Positions 49,448-62,297 are shown, counted from the first letter of the stretch. The stretch: 64,000 nt of DNA from Carya illinoinensis (GCF_018687715.1 NC_056755.1:38311501-38375500), one strand, 5' to 3'. Made by a program: numbers and translations. The notes: generated from the sequence alone by a model not told the origin.

Positions 49448-51223
49448 TTTTTTTAAAATATAATAATAAAAAATATAATTAAAAAAAGGGGGGAAGTTGT
49501 TTTTTTTTTTTTTTTGGCTTTGCTTTTTTTTTTTCTTTTACTTTCACAGTTTTTATGTTGATATCATACACGAGGTATAGGTTTGCTAAATATACCAAGT
49601 CCGTGCACTCTATAACCACACAAGTTCATTTGCTTGGGTACAAAATAGATCTTCTCTGGTATGTGTTTTTACCTTTGATGCAAAACTCTTAAGAAAGACC
49701 TCTTGAGTACTCAATCCTCTGCACAATGAGGAGTCAGATCTAACCTCCTAACAATTTAATGGCATCTTGTCCACCTCTATACAATGCATCACAGGAGGGG
49801 GAATCCATGCCTTCGAATTAACTAAAACTAGTTGAACCTATTACTCAAAAGAAAAAGAATTCCTCTTGCCATGCACATTGTTCAATTTTTATAGAAAAAT
49901 TCGAGTGTTCAGAAGTCATTACGGAAAAAGGCAAACACTCATACTTAGATTTGAGCCCTCACTGTCCTTAAGAGAAAAAATCATTGTCTTCATCATTATG
50001 GAAAAAGATAAGCAATATTAAATGGACATACAGGCTCTATTGACCTTGTGCTTGGAGGGAAATGTTTTTCGGGTATATAGGCCCTAACATAAAGTTTGAC
50101 TTTCAAGGAAAGTTCACCCTTCTTGGATCATTACAAAAAGGGACCAAAGGAAATAAATAAGAACAAAGGAAAGATTTTGTCTACCTCACTTACACACACT
50201 CAGAGACGTGTTCTTAGGAGGTCATATATTAAGTAAAATGCTCAATTGTAAAGACTGGCCAGTCAGAAATAATTCTCATGAATAAATGAATAAGTGTTCA
50301 TTTTATAATAAAAAAATAATATAAAAATCTCTTGGACAAAGGTGTTATTCAAAGGACTCAACCGTGTGGATGACATGTACATTTTAAGTGTTTTTAAAAT
50401 TGTTTTATTGTTTCTATTCAGTTTTTTTTTTAAATAATAAAAAAGATTATGATGCCACAATTGGTATCATCTTGAAGAGTAGCCTCTAATGCATACTCTA
50501 AGGGGCTTGTGTGCCTGGCACATCCCAGGCCTCACGTCCCATGTTCTGGGTGGGAGATTAAAAATAAAGCTGCTACTCTGTAGCACTTACTGCATGCCAT
50601 CTTCCATAATCACTCTTTAAGCTATTTTTCATTCACAAGTGGGCTACTGATATCTTCTCCGATACTCCTCGTGTTAGAGAAAACCCAAAAATTGCTCTGC
50701 TTCATTTGAAGTTTTTTTTCCTCTTTTCGTGCTAATCTCTCTACACAACCTCAAGGTGAGTTTATCTCTTCTGAATATTTTGTCTGAAGATTGGTCATCA
50801 TTTATCTTAGGGCTTTACTGTTCTTAAGATGTTTTTTCAAATTCCTTGAAATACTTGAAGCTCTGTTGGGAATTTGCCTGAGTTAGCTCTTGAAAATCGG
50901 TTGAAAAGATGATTAGATGTTTTTTTTTTAATTGGCATGATGATTGTATTTAGAAAAGTGACAAATGAAGTCAGCATAACTCTGTTTGGTTTGTCTTAAA
51001 TATCGATCATGTCTTTGTACTGCAATGACACCCTGATTAGGAGTAGGAAATGTGTACATCGAATAAAGATTACTGATTTCTAAATATTTTTTAAATACGA
51101 GCATGATGATTTAATTTGGTTTGCAAAGGTATTATGTTAGGTTTTGAATGTAGGAATACCTATGAACCTGAGTCCCTTAGTATTCTCTACATTTCTCATA
51201 CTCTAAACGGTTTTGGCTTGTAG
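49448..51223 (+). other. Copia spacer between pol and the third ORF
   Basis: 1.8 kb without a long frame. It contains several T-rich runs (49498-49530) and a splice-like TTGTAG just before the ATG at 51224, in keeping with expression of the third ORF from a spliced RNA. Confidence 0.5.
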
Positions 51224-52450
51224 ATGAAATACAAAACTGTTGCAAAGAAGGCAAAATTCAACCGGCATGCAATCCCTGAAAATTTCTCGAGTAAAGAGGA
51301 AACTGGGCCACTTGAGAAAACTCCAAAAAGAACTAAAGAGATAGAAATAGGGTTAGGCCCTAACAAAGGAAAATGGAGCACTTCGAAGCCCTCGACTTCA
51401 AGTTCTAAGGTACCAAAGTTCTCGAGTGAAGAAGCTGAAAACCTCTACAAAACAATTTTCTCCAAAAGGAACATGCTTGGAGAAAGAGAGGTAACATTGA
51501 ATGATCTGAATGAACCTGGCTTTGATTTTATAGCCCACATCTTTGCAGATAGAGGGTGGGAAAAGATAACAGCGGGGGCCCCTGCCCCATACATTGAGGT
51601 TGTTAGGAAATTTTATGCAAATGCTTTAATAAGTGTTGATGACAAGTTTATTACTTCAGTTGTCATAAGAGTTGATTTAATCATTACTCCCAAAATTGTG
51701 AGAGAGTTCTATGAGCTCCCAAGTGTGGAAAACCCAGATTTTCCATATAAGGGCACGGGGACCCCGTCAAATGCCCAAATGAAGGATCTGTTTGCTAGGC
51801 CCAATGCACCAGCATGGCCCCCAAAAGTTCATAGGCTCCCTATGAAGTCCATGCTCCCCGAATTTAGGTTTCTGACCAAAGTAGTTCTAACAAATCTGTG
51901 ACCCATTTCTAGACATACTGAGCTGACATTTGAGAAAGCTCAGTTTATGTATGCATTAGTGAAAGGTGTCCATATTGATCTCCCTTCACACATTGTTGAT
52001 GTGATCTCAAAGGCCATAACTGATAAAATAGACAAAGAAAGTTTACCATTTGGTGGCCTTATCATGAAATTGGCCAAACTATTTAAAGTCCCCTTGAGGA
52101 GTACCGAGGCCACACTTAAAATGTTTGGGAAAATCTCCTCCAAGACTATTACTAAGTCAAAGGCAGTTGTTAGGTTAAAGAAAAGGACTCATGCTGAGGC
52201 ATTCACATCTTCTAATCCTCCAAAACAGTCCACTGAAGTGGTTGAACAATTTCAAATTTTGCAATCAAAGTTTGGCTCATTTGTGGACAAATGGGAAGAG
52301 AAAATGGAGAAGATTGATAAATTGCTTGCAGATCAGCAAGATGAATCTGAAAAGATAAATGATAGACTGCAGCAAATTGTAGTGGATGTGGATCAAATCT
52401 TGAAAACAGTCACTTCACCAGAGGATGAAGATAACCTTGATTCTTACTGA
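51224..52450 (+). pseudogene. Third ORF of the copia element (envelope-like position; plant transposon protein domain)
   Basis: An ATG at 51224 opens a frame of about 408 codons broken only by a TGA at 51899-51901. The first part (about residues 65-215) resembles the plant transposon protein domain often called Transposase_32: LNEPGFDFIAHIFADRGWEK, VRKFYANAL and IRVDLIITPKIVREFYELPS. The C-terminal part (about 330-395) is a predicted coiled coil (SKFGSFVDKWEEKMEKIDKL). Its place after pol matches the Sirevirus envelope-like ORF, but I see no signal peptide or clear membrane span. No function is proven. Confidence 0.7.
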
Positions 52451-52846
52451 TGCTACCAGATATAGGGGGAGAAGGAATGACTTCAAAAGGCAGCTGGGGG
52501 AACTGGGCTGGTCAATTATGCTGGAGAGCTTGGCAGTGCTGCTAACGATGTGCAACCACCATCATCATTTCATTTCTTTTGAGTTTTTTTTTTTTTTTTA
52601 AGTTTCAGTTTATCTAAAGTTATTTTAGTTAGGTATGTATTTTAAACTATTATTTGCATGTGTAGGATTTATTTGCTAGTTCACATACTTTATGCTATGA
52701 TAATTTTTTGTTATGATGGAATTTAATATGAAGTATGATTGTCTACATGAGATCTTTGCTGGTGATTGGTTAGTTGTTTTTTTTTTTTTTCTTTTTTGTA
52801 GATTAAGTTACATTCATCAAGTTTATATTGGAATCATCAATCAGCC

Positions 52847-52858
52847 AAAGGAGGAGAT
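52847..52858 (+). promoter_or_regulatory. Copia polypurine tract
   Basis: AAAGGAGGAGAT directly precedes the TG of the 3' LTR, where plus-strand DNA synthesis would be primed. Confidence 0.85.
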
Positions 52859-53691
52859 TGTAAATGTAATTTGTGCTTGGCGAGGATTAGATGCGTATAA
52901 TGTAAGAAATGAATGTAATCTTAATTAGACTCTAGTGATCCGATAAGACTGTGTATTTAAATTAGAACTCTTGTCATAGTTTTTTATATCATAAGATAAG
53001 AGTTATCAAAGAGTCCTAAGAATGTTTAGAGTCTTAGCATCAGTTGAAGAGATAAAGACGTAAGGCGTGTTGAAGAAACTGAAGCTAATCTGAACTCTAC
53101 GCAGTTTAGAAGAATAATCCAGTCTGAAGCATTCGCAAGTTGGTAGAAATGTCTCTAACTAGGATACTGGATAAACCTGTCAGCAGACTTCTTCTACAAG
53201 TCAATAACAACATTAATTATATAAAGGGAGTCAGCTGAAGATTTAAAGGGTGAGCATATACAGCACATATTGGACATTGATCAAGATCTTGAGAAACTCA
53301 GTCTGGGAATTGAGGAGGAGCATACTCCAAGGGAGAGTTGTCCTGTTCAAGTTTCAACCACTGGAGGTTTCAATAGGAAAGGCAACGATTGGAGAGTGTC
53401 AGAGGTTCTGATTACCTACTAAGGTAGAAGGCAAGCGGGTCGCATGTCTTGAGTAAACGGGTGAGTTACAAAGGTTTTGTTAACAGTTTACTTGAGTTCT
53501 CTAAATCAATAAATTAACTTTTCTGGATTTGGTTGTCCCGTAGGGTTTTATCTTTGAAGAGTTCTTCAAAGAGTTTCCCTTCGTAACCAAATAGTGTGTT
53601 CAAGTGATTATTTTATTTTAGTTACTAATCGGTGCTAACAGTTTAAGCTAAGTGTTAAACGTGACGTATCAGGGGTACTTGGGTAATTTCA
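52859..53691 (+). repeat. Copia 3' LTR (833 bp)
   Basis: Same length and borders as the 5' LTR, followed by the target duplication AACTC at 53692-53696. Confidence 0.93.
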
Positions 53692-53696
53692 AACTC

Positions 53697-53905
53697 GTTT
53701 CCAAAGGTACATAAATTCGTGTAAGAGCACCCGCATGCGATGCAAGCCAAGCTGCTGGTTGTCCTTCACCTCCGGTATGTTCGTCAAGAATGTTAACCAT
53801 TATCTTACTCACCTTACAATATTTTTCTAACATCACGCCGCTAATAGTGCCTCGACCTTGACGAGATTGTACTGTGAACTCTACAAAATATAACATTATA
53901 ATCAA
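53697..53905 (-). pseudogene. CACTA Transposase_24-like gene, 5' part
   Basis: On the minus strand this encodes LEKYCKVSKIMVNILDEHTG and ends at ...RIYVPLETS exactly where the copia begins; the frame resumes on the far side at 43747. Codon phase is kept across the insertion once one AACTC copy is removed. Confidence 0.65.
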
Positions 53906-54524
53906 TTTTCTATTATAAACTTAATTAATAACTTTTATGACTATTAGAATTTTACATTGTTCTATAGAGTCAATCTCTAATGGTGAGTCTAAAAGCGAGC
54001 TAGGAACAGGTGGATATGGGATGCAAACTGCCTTTCTCTTCAGTGGCATAATTTCATTAAGTAAAATAGTGCTCATCAAAAGTAATGTGAACACACAATT
54101 GGTCAATCATAATCTGTATCAGCATCATTTAACAATTCGGTCTCATCATCTGTAGATACTTAATATGATTCAACATTTTGCTCAATTGTTGCATCAACAA
54201 TTTCAGCCTCAATATGTTCTCTATTTAATGGAATTATCTCATACTCGCTCAAATCCATAAACAAATTAAAGACGGGCTCACTCTTTTGGTTTGCTTCTTG
54301 AGTAGAGGGATTATCATCTTCTTCATCTCGTCCTTCTGCCTGAGGGATAACATCATATATATTTCTTGAAGAATATTTTTGTACTATTTGCCATTGATTT
54401 CCTAACTTTGAGTCATCTAAGTAGAATACTTAGGTACTTGAAAAGTCAAAATAAAACGATCATCTTCATACCATTATTTTGATGTATTAATACTCAAAAA
54501 ATATTCATCATTACGAACTCCAAT

Positions 54525-57500
54525 TCAATGATTGCTTAAATCCCACCAATCACACTTAAACAGATACACTGCAAGCTCCTCCAAATATTTCATTACAATT
54601 ATATCAACAATAACTCCATAGAAATCAATATTTTCTCCATCATGACTTCTCTCGACTAGGACACCACTATTTTGTGTTTTCCTATAACAATCTTGATCCA
54701 TTGTGTGATACCCACTTTCCCGAGAAATACATGCAGAACATCTTGTAGCGCGTCTCAATGAGCCATGTGCTAATGCATACAATTCGTCTGATATATCGTT
54801 TAGATTATTTATATGCATTTGTACAACCTACATATTGAGTAAAGTTTCTATTATATCAATAATAAACAATCAATATTTTAAATTTGGTTATTGAGTAAAG
54901 CATATGTAATGTCATTACCCGTTGTTCAAACCATCTCGGGAACTCATCTTCATATTTTTGGTTTATATCATTTACTCCCAATTCCTTCAGCATGTTAATA
55001 GGATCACCGAAATTGATGATTGCCACAAATCTTTTATATTCTTAGAATTTTGTGAAAGTAAATGAGCGAATTTTAAATAAAGCATATTATATAACTTACT
55101 TTAAGTGATTCTCTATCTTAGGGCAATTGTTTAGCACGTACTACAGAGTTTTCTCAAACTCTTTTCCACATAAGTCATAACCACACACTGCACTAAGTAC
55201 ATTTCGTTATCTTGCTAGGTCAACGTCAAAGTTTCTTTCCGGCTGATCAAATCTAGTGTCTACTCTGTGGAAATATTTGGAACGGAATGTACGCTACTCA
55301 TCATCAATATATGCTTCTGCAATTCATCCTTCTAGGTAAGCCTTGTTATCAACTGTACGTTTCAACTTCCTAAATAATCGTTCAATGGGATACATCCATT
55401 TATACTGAACTAGTACTGCAAGTCGAGGCACGCGTAGCAAATGAACGGCTAGGTGAACCATGACGTCAAAGAATGACGATGGGTAAATACTTTTTAGCTT
55501 ATACAATATTATGGCAATTTCTCGTTCCATTCGATGCAAAACTTCTACATTTAACGTCCTAGCATATAAGTCTTTACAAAATAAACTCAACTCAGTCAAA
55601 GTCACACACACATCTCTGGTCCAAGTACCCACGAATACCAATAGGTAAGATACGTTGTAAAAAGACATGACAATCATGACTTTTTAATCCAGTTATTTTC
55701 CAGTCATTTGTTCGCACACACCTTGTCAAATTCAAGGCATAACCGTTCGGTAATTTAATTTTCATTATCCACTCAGAAAATGTAGCTATTTCATTCCTTG
55801 ACATTGTATACCATCCAATCGGCATGTAAACAGACGAACCATTTTCTTGCAATTGCATTTTTGGTCTTATATTCAACCGCTTCAAATCCTTCCTTGAGTT
55901 TAATGTATCATTTTTTTTCTTCAGTTGACAGCAATTTTCCCAATACTAATTCGCATATATTTTTTTTCAATATATATAACATCAAGATTATGCCATAATT
56001 TTAAGTTCGACCAGTATGAGAGTTCGAAAAATATACTCTTCTTTGTCCAATTCAACTCATTTGTAGCTCGTTTTCTCTTTCGTTATTTTTTACCAATTCA
56101 TTACAACCAACATCAATAAATTATGCAAGTACATCTTCACCAGAAAAATATGGTGGAGGTTGGCCCCATTCAACAGTACCATCAAACATTTGTGAATTTT
56201 CCCGCCATCTATGGTCACAGGTAAAAATCGACGATGACCTATGAAACATAATATCCTCCCGTAAGAGAGCCATTTAGATTTAGTATGCTTGTTACAAGTT
56301 GGACATGCCATTTTCCTCTTAGTACTCTAACCTAACAAGTTTCCATAAGCTGGAAAATGATTTATTGTCCATAACACGATAGCATGCATCTTGAACGACT
56401 TGCCTGTTGATGAATCAAATGTGACAACCCCATTCTCCCACAAATCTTTCAATTCTGCAATCAATGGCTGTAAGTGTATGTCTATATCATTTCTCAGTAA
56501 TCTCGAACCTGGAATGAGTAAACTCGTCATGAAATATCGATATTTCATACACTTCCACGGTGGTAGATTATAAGGCATATGTACAATTAACCAAGTTGAC
56601 TAGTACTCATGTTCCTAAACGGATTAAATCCATCTGTTACCAACCCAAGTCACACATTACTCTGTTTTTCAGCAAACCATTGATGTTCCTAATTAAATTC
56701 CTTCCACGATTGGGAGTCAGCAAGATGTGACAAAATATCATCATTCCTAACTCTAACTGATGAGTGCCATTTCATCTCTACAGCCGTTGCACGTGACATA
56801 TATAATCGTTGTAATCTAGGTATTAATGGAAAGTGGCGTACTACCTTTTGCGGCACATTTTGCTTGTCAGATGTCCATCTTGATTCATAGCATATGGGAC
56901 ACTCATTCAACTGCTCATTCTCTTGCCAAAATAATATGCAGTCATGATTACATGCATGTATTACGTTGTAATCAAATCTGAGTCCTTGTTTCAACTTTTT
57001 TGCTTTATAGAAGTTACGAGGTAAAGTATTCTCTTATGGCAGTGCCTCTTTAAACAGCTCGAGTATATTGACAGTCTTAATAGATAATCGGCACATTGAT
57101 TTTATGTAAAGCAGTCTTACGGTAAATGACAACTTATTGTGTCTTCTACATCCTAAATATAGCTCACGTTGTGAATCATTCCACAATTGTGCAAAAGTGT
57201 TATGACCCCCATCATTTGAACTTGATGTGTCCGTATCACCTTCATCCATAAACATTCTCACACCGATATCACCTAACATTTGCTCCATATCCTCAACGTA
57301 TTCATCTCCAACAACATCTAGTTGTACATCTTCATCGATCTCTTCTTCTTCATGTAGAACCTCGAACGAAGTTGGATATAGTTCGTCGTGTAAGACCCAA
57401 TCAGTATAACTTTTCTCAATACCTTTGACAAACAGATGCTCTCTCACCAAGTCTATCTTATGAGAACGCAAATTCCTGCATTCTCTACATGGACATCTAA

Positions 57501-57618
57501 TACACTCATCACTATCACATGTAGCTAATGCGAACTCTAAGAATTTCTTAACACCTTTAGTATATACATTGTAATTCTGACCCAATCGATCGCTAACTCA
57601 CATCCAACTCTTATCCAT
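54525..57618 (-). pseudogene. CACTA tnp2-type transposase gene, broken
   Basis: The tnp2 protein is the CACTA transposase. On the minus strand an ATG at 57618 starts MDKSWM and meets a stop at 57600-57598. Transpos_assoc follows to about 57034 (LGQNYNVYTKGVKKFLEFA, then a CPCRECRN cysteine motif). tnp2 spans about 56994-55592: CPICYESRW, HFPLIPRLQRLY, YNLPPWKCMKYRYF, LIPGSRLLRNDIDIHL, FIGHRRFLP and LKSHDCHV. DUF4218 is near 55560-55324 (YPSSFFDVMVHLAVHL, KWMYPIERLF). DUF4216 is near 54818-54525 (YGVIVDIIV, LFKCDWWD). The pieces lie in different frames with stops and frameshifts between them, some of which may be introns. Domain order is canonical for plant CACTA elements. Confidence 0.9.
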
Positions 57619-58019
57619 GCCGACTATCTTCATTATAAACAATTACATGTGCATCAACAAACAAACATGTATCATATATCATGTATTAATCAAGGAGTAT
57701 GTCACCTTTTACCAGGTAATTGGTCCTATCTCATTCGGGATTATAAGATCATAGTCGTAAACCTATGATCTATTATCTGTAACGTCCAACAAAATTTCGG
57801 CAGCATCTCCCCATAGTTTTACAAATATGTTTTGCGAGAATGATCTTACAATCTCAAACTGTCCACTCTAGACAATTCAAGAGTTATCAATCAAGCATTC
57901 AGCCGGATTGATAACTCTCGAACGAGTCTAAGGTATATTTTGATAAACAAACAATGCAAGATATGCTAACTTGTATTAAATAGTAATAACATATTATTTA
58001 TACAACAATACAACAAAAA

Positions 58020-58872
58020 CTCTAATTATTAAGTATTATTGAAAAATTTAGTAGTATTTTAAATAAAATACTTCATTTTATTAATTTAAATATTAAGTAT
58101 TTAAGTATTATTAAATATTAACTATTTGTATTTTAATTTAAATTCATTTTATTAATTTCAATATTAAATATTTAAGTATTATAAAATCTTAACTATTTTA
58201 TTTTAATTTAAATTCATTTTATTAATTTCAATATTAAGTAATTAATTATTATAAAATCTTAACTATTTGTATTTTAAATAAACTTCATTTTATTAATTTC
58301 AATATTAAGTATTTAAGTATTATTAAATCTTAACTATTTGTATTTTAATTAAAATTAATTTTATTAATTTCAATATTAAGTATTTAATCCAGTTATTAAA
58401 TCTTAACTATTCGTATTTTAAATCAAATTCATTTTATTAATTTCAATATTAAGTATTTAAGTATTATTAAATCTTAACTATTTGTATTTTAATTTAAATT
58501 CATATTATTAATTTCAATATTAAGTATTATTAAATCTTAATTATTTGTATTTTAATTAAAATTAATTTTATTAATTTCAATATTAAGTATTTAATCCAAT
58601 TATTAAATCTTAACTATTTGTATTTTAAATCAAATTCATTTTATTAATTTCAATATTAAGTATTTAAGTATTATGAAATCTTAACTATTTGTATTTTAAT
58701 TTAAATTCATTTTATTAATTTCAATATTAAGTATTTAAGTATTATTAAATCTTAACTATTTTTATTTTAAGTTAAATTCATTTTATTAATTTCAATATTA
58801 AGTAATTAAGTATTATTAAATCTTAACTATTTGTATTTTAAATAAAATTCATTTTATTAATTTCAATATTAT
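58020..58872. repeat. 71-bp AT-rich minisatellite, about 12 copies
   Basis: The unit reads TTTTAATTTAAATTCATTTTATTAATTTCAATATTAAG followed by TATTTAAGTATTATTAAATCTTAACTATTTGTA. Some copies are shortened or carry AATCCAGTTATTAAATC. It lies just upstream of the transposase gene in the CACTA right arm. Confidence 0.9.
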
Positions 58873-59019
58873 GAAAACTATTAATATTTGGGAGCTGTAT
58901 TGAGATTTGAGGGAGAATCGCGCTAGTTGGAAGATTTGCTTCTGGTTATGTCGGGAGCGAGACTGAGAATGGTAGGAGGAGAGCGAGATTCTGAGGTTCT
59001 ATTGTATAAATATAGAACA

Positions 59020-59900
59020 TTTACGTTCGAACAGTTATTTACTAAACATTCGAACGTGAAACAATGAAGCAGGAAAAATTTCCCTTCTAAAGTTTCACTT
59101 TCGAACATATATTTATACGTTTAAACGCTAATGCTCATTTACCAAAATGTTCAAATGCTTATTATTAACAGTTCGAACGGTTTTGGTAAATGTTTAGTAA
59201 AATTTTTTTTACACTATACCTTTACATAAAATAACAACATTAATATATAATATATAATATACTACAGTTTAGTAATATAGTAATATCATATTATAATATA
59301 TAATATCATACTACATCTAATATTATAGTCAAGTATATATATTAGACTGTATATAACATATATATAGTATCATGGCATAGTATCATCTGTAATATTAGCA
59401 TATATAGTGTCATCTATAGTACTAGCATATAGAGTGTATTCTAATTAGATTAAAACTAAAATATAAAATGTTAATATATTAAACTATATACAAAATATAT
59501 ATACTATCATATATATTGTCATCTATAGTGCTAGAATATTTCGTGTCATCTAATTAGACAATAACTAAAATATAATATGTTAGTATACTAGACAAGTCAT
59601 AATATATATTTACTATTATATATAGTGTGATCTTTAATATCACATATATGTTATATAATACTATAATATAGTATAGTATATATAGTATAGTATACTACAT
59701 CATATAACTTATAGTATATTATATATAATATAATATAATATATACTATATTAAACATAATAAATATAATATATAGTGTATTATATATATAATAACATATA
59801 TTATAATATATGATATTTAAAATTATAATAAATTATTATTATATATTAAATAATATCATAAAAAATTAATTTTCAGCTTACCGTTCGAACGTTTTTGCAT
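59020..59900. repeat. CACTA right subterminal repeats and TA-rich spacer
   Basis: GTTCGAAC-type motifs occur at 59027, 59047, 59101, 59121 (degenerate), 59148, 59172 and 59883. The 640 bp from about 59220 to 59860 is almost pure A/T with recurring ATATATAGTATCAT words. The terminal TTGTAGTG is not in the window. Confidence 0.65.
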
Positions 59901-59970
59901 ATATAACTTGCTGCGGATGTCATTTTCATGGACGCCAAACGGAGACATTCCAACTTCCTTTGAAGGCTTT

Positions 59971-62283
59971 TGTGATGACCCGTTTTTGAGTGTATTTTCG
60001 CTGAAATAATTGTTTTTATTTTAATTAATATATTAGCTATTTATTTTAATTTATTTGCGTTTTTAATGTTGGTTTTTAAATTAATTTATTTTATTTGGTG
60101 TTGTGTTTTATTTAGTTGTTTTGTGTTTTTTTAATCTTTTTGGCGGGTTAGTTTTGCTTTCCGGAATGAGGTTTGGACCTCATCTTTTCCCTACATCTTT
60201 TCCCTTTTTCCTTTCTTTTTCTTTTTCTTTTTCCTTTTTTTCTTTTTTCTTCTTCTTTCTTTTTTTTTCTTTTCTTTTTTCCCTCCCTTTCTCTCCCCCC
60301 GATCGGCTCACCCCCCCCCCCGAGCTCTCTCTCTCTCTCTCCTCCCTCTCCCTCACGCCGGACTGGTCTTGCCCCCGATCTACCGCCGTCCGGCCACCGT
60401 GCGGCTCACCGCCGGTGCCATTCGGTTCGTCCACCTCCGGCGCACCTCCCCACCGAAAATCACCCCCATCCGGCCGGCCGTTTGGCCGGAAAAGCTCTCC
60501 AAAGCCTCCAAGGTTTTTCCTCCGATCCGCCGCCGTCGCTCCACCTCCGGCCACCATTTCTTCACCACTTCATCACCGACCTCTTGCCGTCCTAACCCAC
60601 CCATTTCCGGCCTCCATCGACCACCGGAGCAGCTCCCACGAGCTTGTTTTCCGATTTGCCATTTTCGGCCATTTCCGGCCATTCCGCCGCCACCCACGGC
60701 CGTCCGTCACTTCCTATAGCTTCACAACCACCTCTAGACCATACCCTATCAATCTCGTGTCCTAGTTTGTCCCCGTTCAAAAGTGGGTTTTTCGGACCCA
60801 CAGCCACAGTGAATTTTCACTGTGACGTTGCTGTTTTTCCGCCGTTTGCAACTCCGTGAGCTTTCTAAAAATACCGTATAGCGCCGTAAGTATTTTCCAA
60901 ACCCTATTTTCAGATTTTAATATATATTGCTCATTCAATGGTTTTATTTAATTAATTATATATTTAATTGATTATTGTTGGTTGTTGATTCCGGACTGAG
61001 TCCGAGGAGTTTCGGGGGTCGGATGGATTGAGGACGGAGTGTTTGTTTGGTTGGTTGTGTTTGGTTGTTTTGATTGGGCCGTGTGGCGTGCGTTGCATTT
61101 TATTTGTGTGCGTTGCATATCGCGTACATGTGCATCATGCTTATCGGCGTTTTGGCGTTTGGGTGCGTGTGTCTCACGAGCCCAAGCCGTGATGGGTTAT
61201 TATCACGGTGGAGCTCCTCTGATCACTCGGGAGCGGTCAATACTGAGTGACATCCCCTGAGTAGTCGTCTGGGCGCTGACGAGTTCGGTACTAGAGGATG
61301 GGTCTGGCCCGGTACGTGCTGAGCACGAGTCCAGGCATCGCTCTATTCACCGATTCTGAGGCCCTGCGCGATGACGGAGTAGTATTAGAGGATGGTTCTG
61401 GCCCGGTACGTGCTGAGCACGAGTCCAGGCATCGCTCTACTCACTGACTCCGGGAGCGGAAATTAGAGGATGGGTCTGGCCCGGTACGTGCTGAGCACGA
61501 GTCCAGGCATCGCTCTATTCACCGATCCCGTGGCCCTTCGCTGGCGAGGGCTAGAGGATGGCCCGGCCCGGTACGTGCATGGCACGAGTCTGGGCATCGC
61601 TCGTTTAGGTGTCGCACGCGTAGCCGTTCTCTATGGTGTGGCACTGAGCCAGGGTGTGCGGATGATCCCTAGGGGAGATCATGGTGCATACGGAGCGGGT
61701 TGTGGTATGGTTTTTCAGTTATGATCCTTTTTCTGGGAAAAATGGTGGTTTGGGCCATTATCTGGGATAATGGCGAGGTGTGGCTTTATGGAGGTTGGTG
61801 GGCCTTTTGGGTCTTGGCGTGCGTGGTAAAATATATGTGTTGCGGGGTGTGTGTTTGTTTGATCTTGCTTTCTTGTTGTTTGGGTTATATGTATTTTCAT
61901 CTGGTAGTGTTTGGGTCATACTTACCTGCGGAACCTTTCTTGGTTCCTTAGCTTTTGGTGCAGAGTTCGAGGAAGAGGAGGAGGAGGCTGAGCCCGAGGA
62001 TGCGGCTCCGCCGGGTTGCTGATGCTGTGCTTTTTATCTGTTTTCAAACTTGTATTTGTGTTTCTTGTAATATTTTATCTATGTATGTTTTAAACAGCTT
62101 GTATTACGTTAAGAAAAATTCTGGTACTTAGTTATGACTTTCTTATCCGCTGCGTGTCTCTCTGTACACAATTGCTGCCTTGCACACACTCGGCACCCGT
62201 CGATGGGATGGTGACCCGGGGTGTCACCATCCGGACGTCTCAATTTTCCCGTGTTCGGGCGTGGGGATTTTGGGGGCGTCACA
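59971..62283 (+). repeat. Gypsy 5' LTR (about 2.3 kb)
   Basis: Borders are TGTGA at 59971 and TCACA at 62279-62283, a perfect short inverted repeat. The end is fixed by the primer site two bases downstream. The interior has a pyrimidine-rich block (60180-60350), a GC-rich block (60350-60850) and a minisatellite. The 220-codon frame at 60103-60765 is Ser/Pro low-complexity and not called. Confidence 0.85.
61292..61625 (+). repeat. Minisatellite inside the gypsy LTR (4 copies, 79-93 bp)
   Basis: The unit starts TAGAGGATGG and contains TGGCCCGGTACGTGCTGAGC and ACGAGTCCAGGCATCGCTCT. Copies start at 61292, 61385, 61464 and 61552; the last is the most diverged. Confidence 0.9.
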
Positions 62284-62285
62284 GG

Positions 62286-62297
62286 TGGTATCAGAGC
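62286..62297 (+). promoter_or_regulatory. Gypsy primer binding site
   Basis: TGGTATCAGAGC, an exact match to the 3' end complement of initiator tRNA-Met, two bases after the LTR. Confidence 0.92.

Larger units (their letters stand above)
43748..53691 (+). mobile_element. Ty1/copia LTR retrotransposon, Sirevirus-like (9,944 bp)
   Basis: Two 833-bp LTRs (43748-44580 and 52859-53691) begin TGTAAATG and end AATTTCA. The target duplication AACTC is exact (43743-43747 and 53692-53696). A primer binding site follows the left LTR and a purine tract precedes the right LTR. gag-pol has the copia order protease, integrase, RT, RNase H. A third ORF sits between pol and the 3' LTR, as in Sireviruses. My by-eye count gives about 70 differences between the LTRs (near 8%), so the insertion is not recent. 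It lies inside a CACTA exon. Confidence 0.95.
41907..59970 (-). mobile_element. CACTA (En/Spm) DNA transposon, interrupted
   Basis: The left terminus CACTACAACATAATAACTC begins at 41907. Motifs of the form GTTCGAACG/ATTCGAACG cluster at both ends (42150-42430 and 59020-59900), as expected of subterminal transposase-binding repeats. Coding sequence on the minus strand runs Transpos_assoc, tnp2, DUF4218, DUF4216, Transposase_24. A copia element (43748-53691) splits it, and a gypsy element inserted at 59971 cuts off the right terminus, which lies outside the window. Several stops and frameshifts make it non-autonomous. Confidence 0.88.

Noticed and set aside
60103..60859. Long overlapping frames in the gypsy LTR (up to 220 codons)
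   Set aside because: They lie in an LTR, are Ser/Pro/Phe-biased in every frame and have no domain; GC-rich composition explains the lack of stops.
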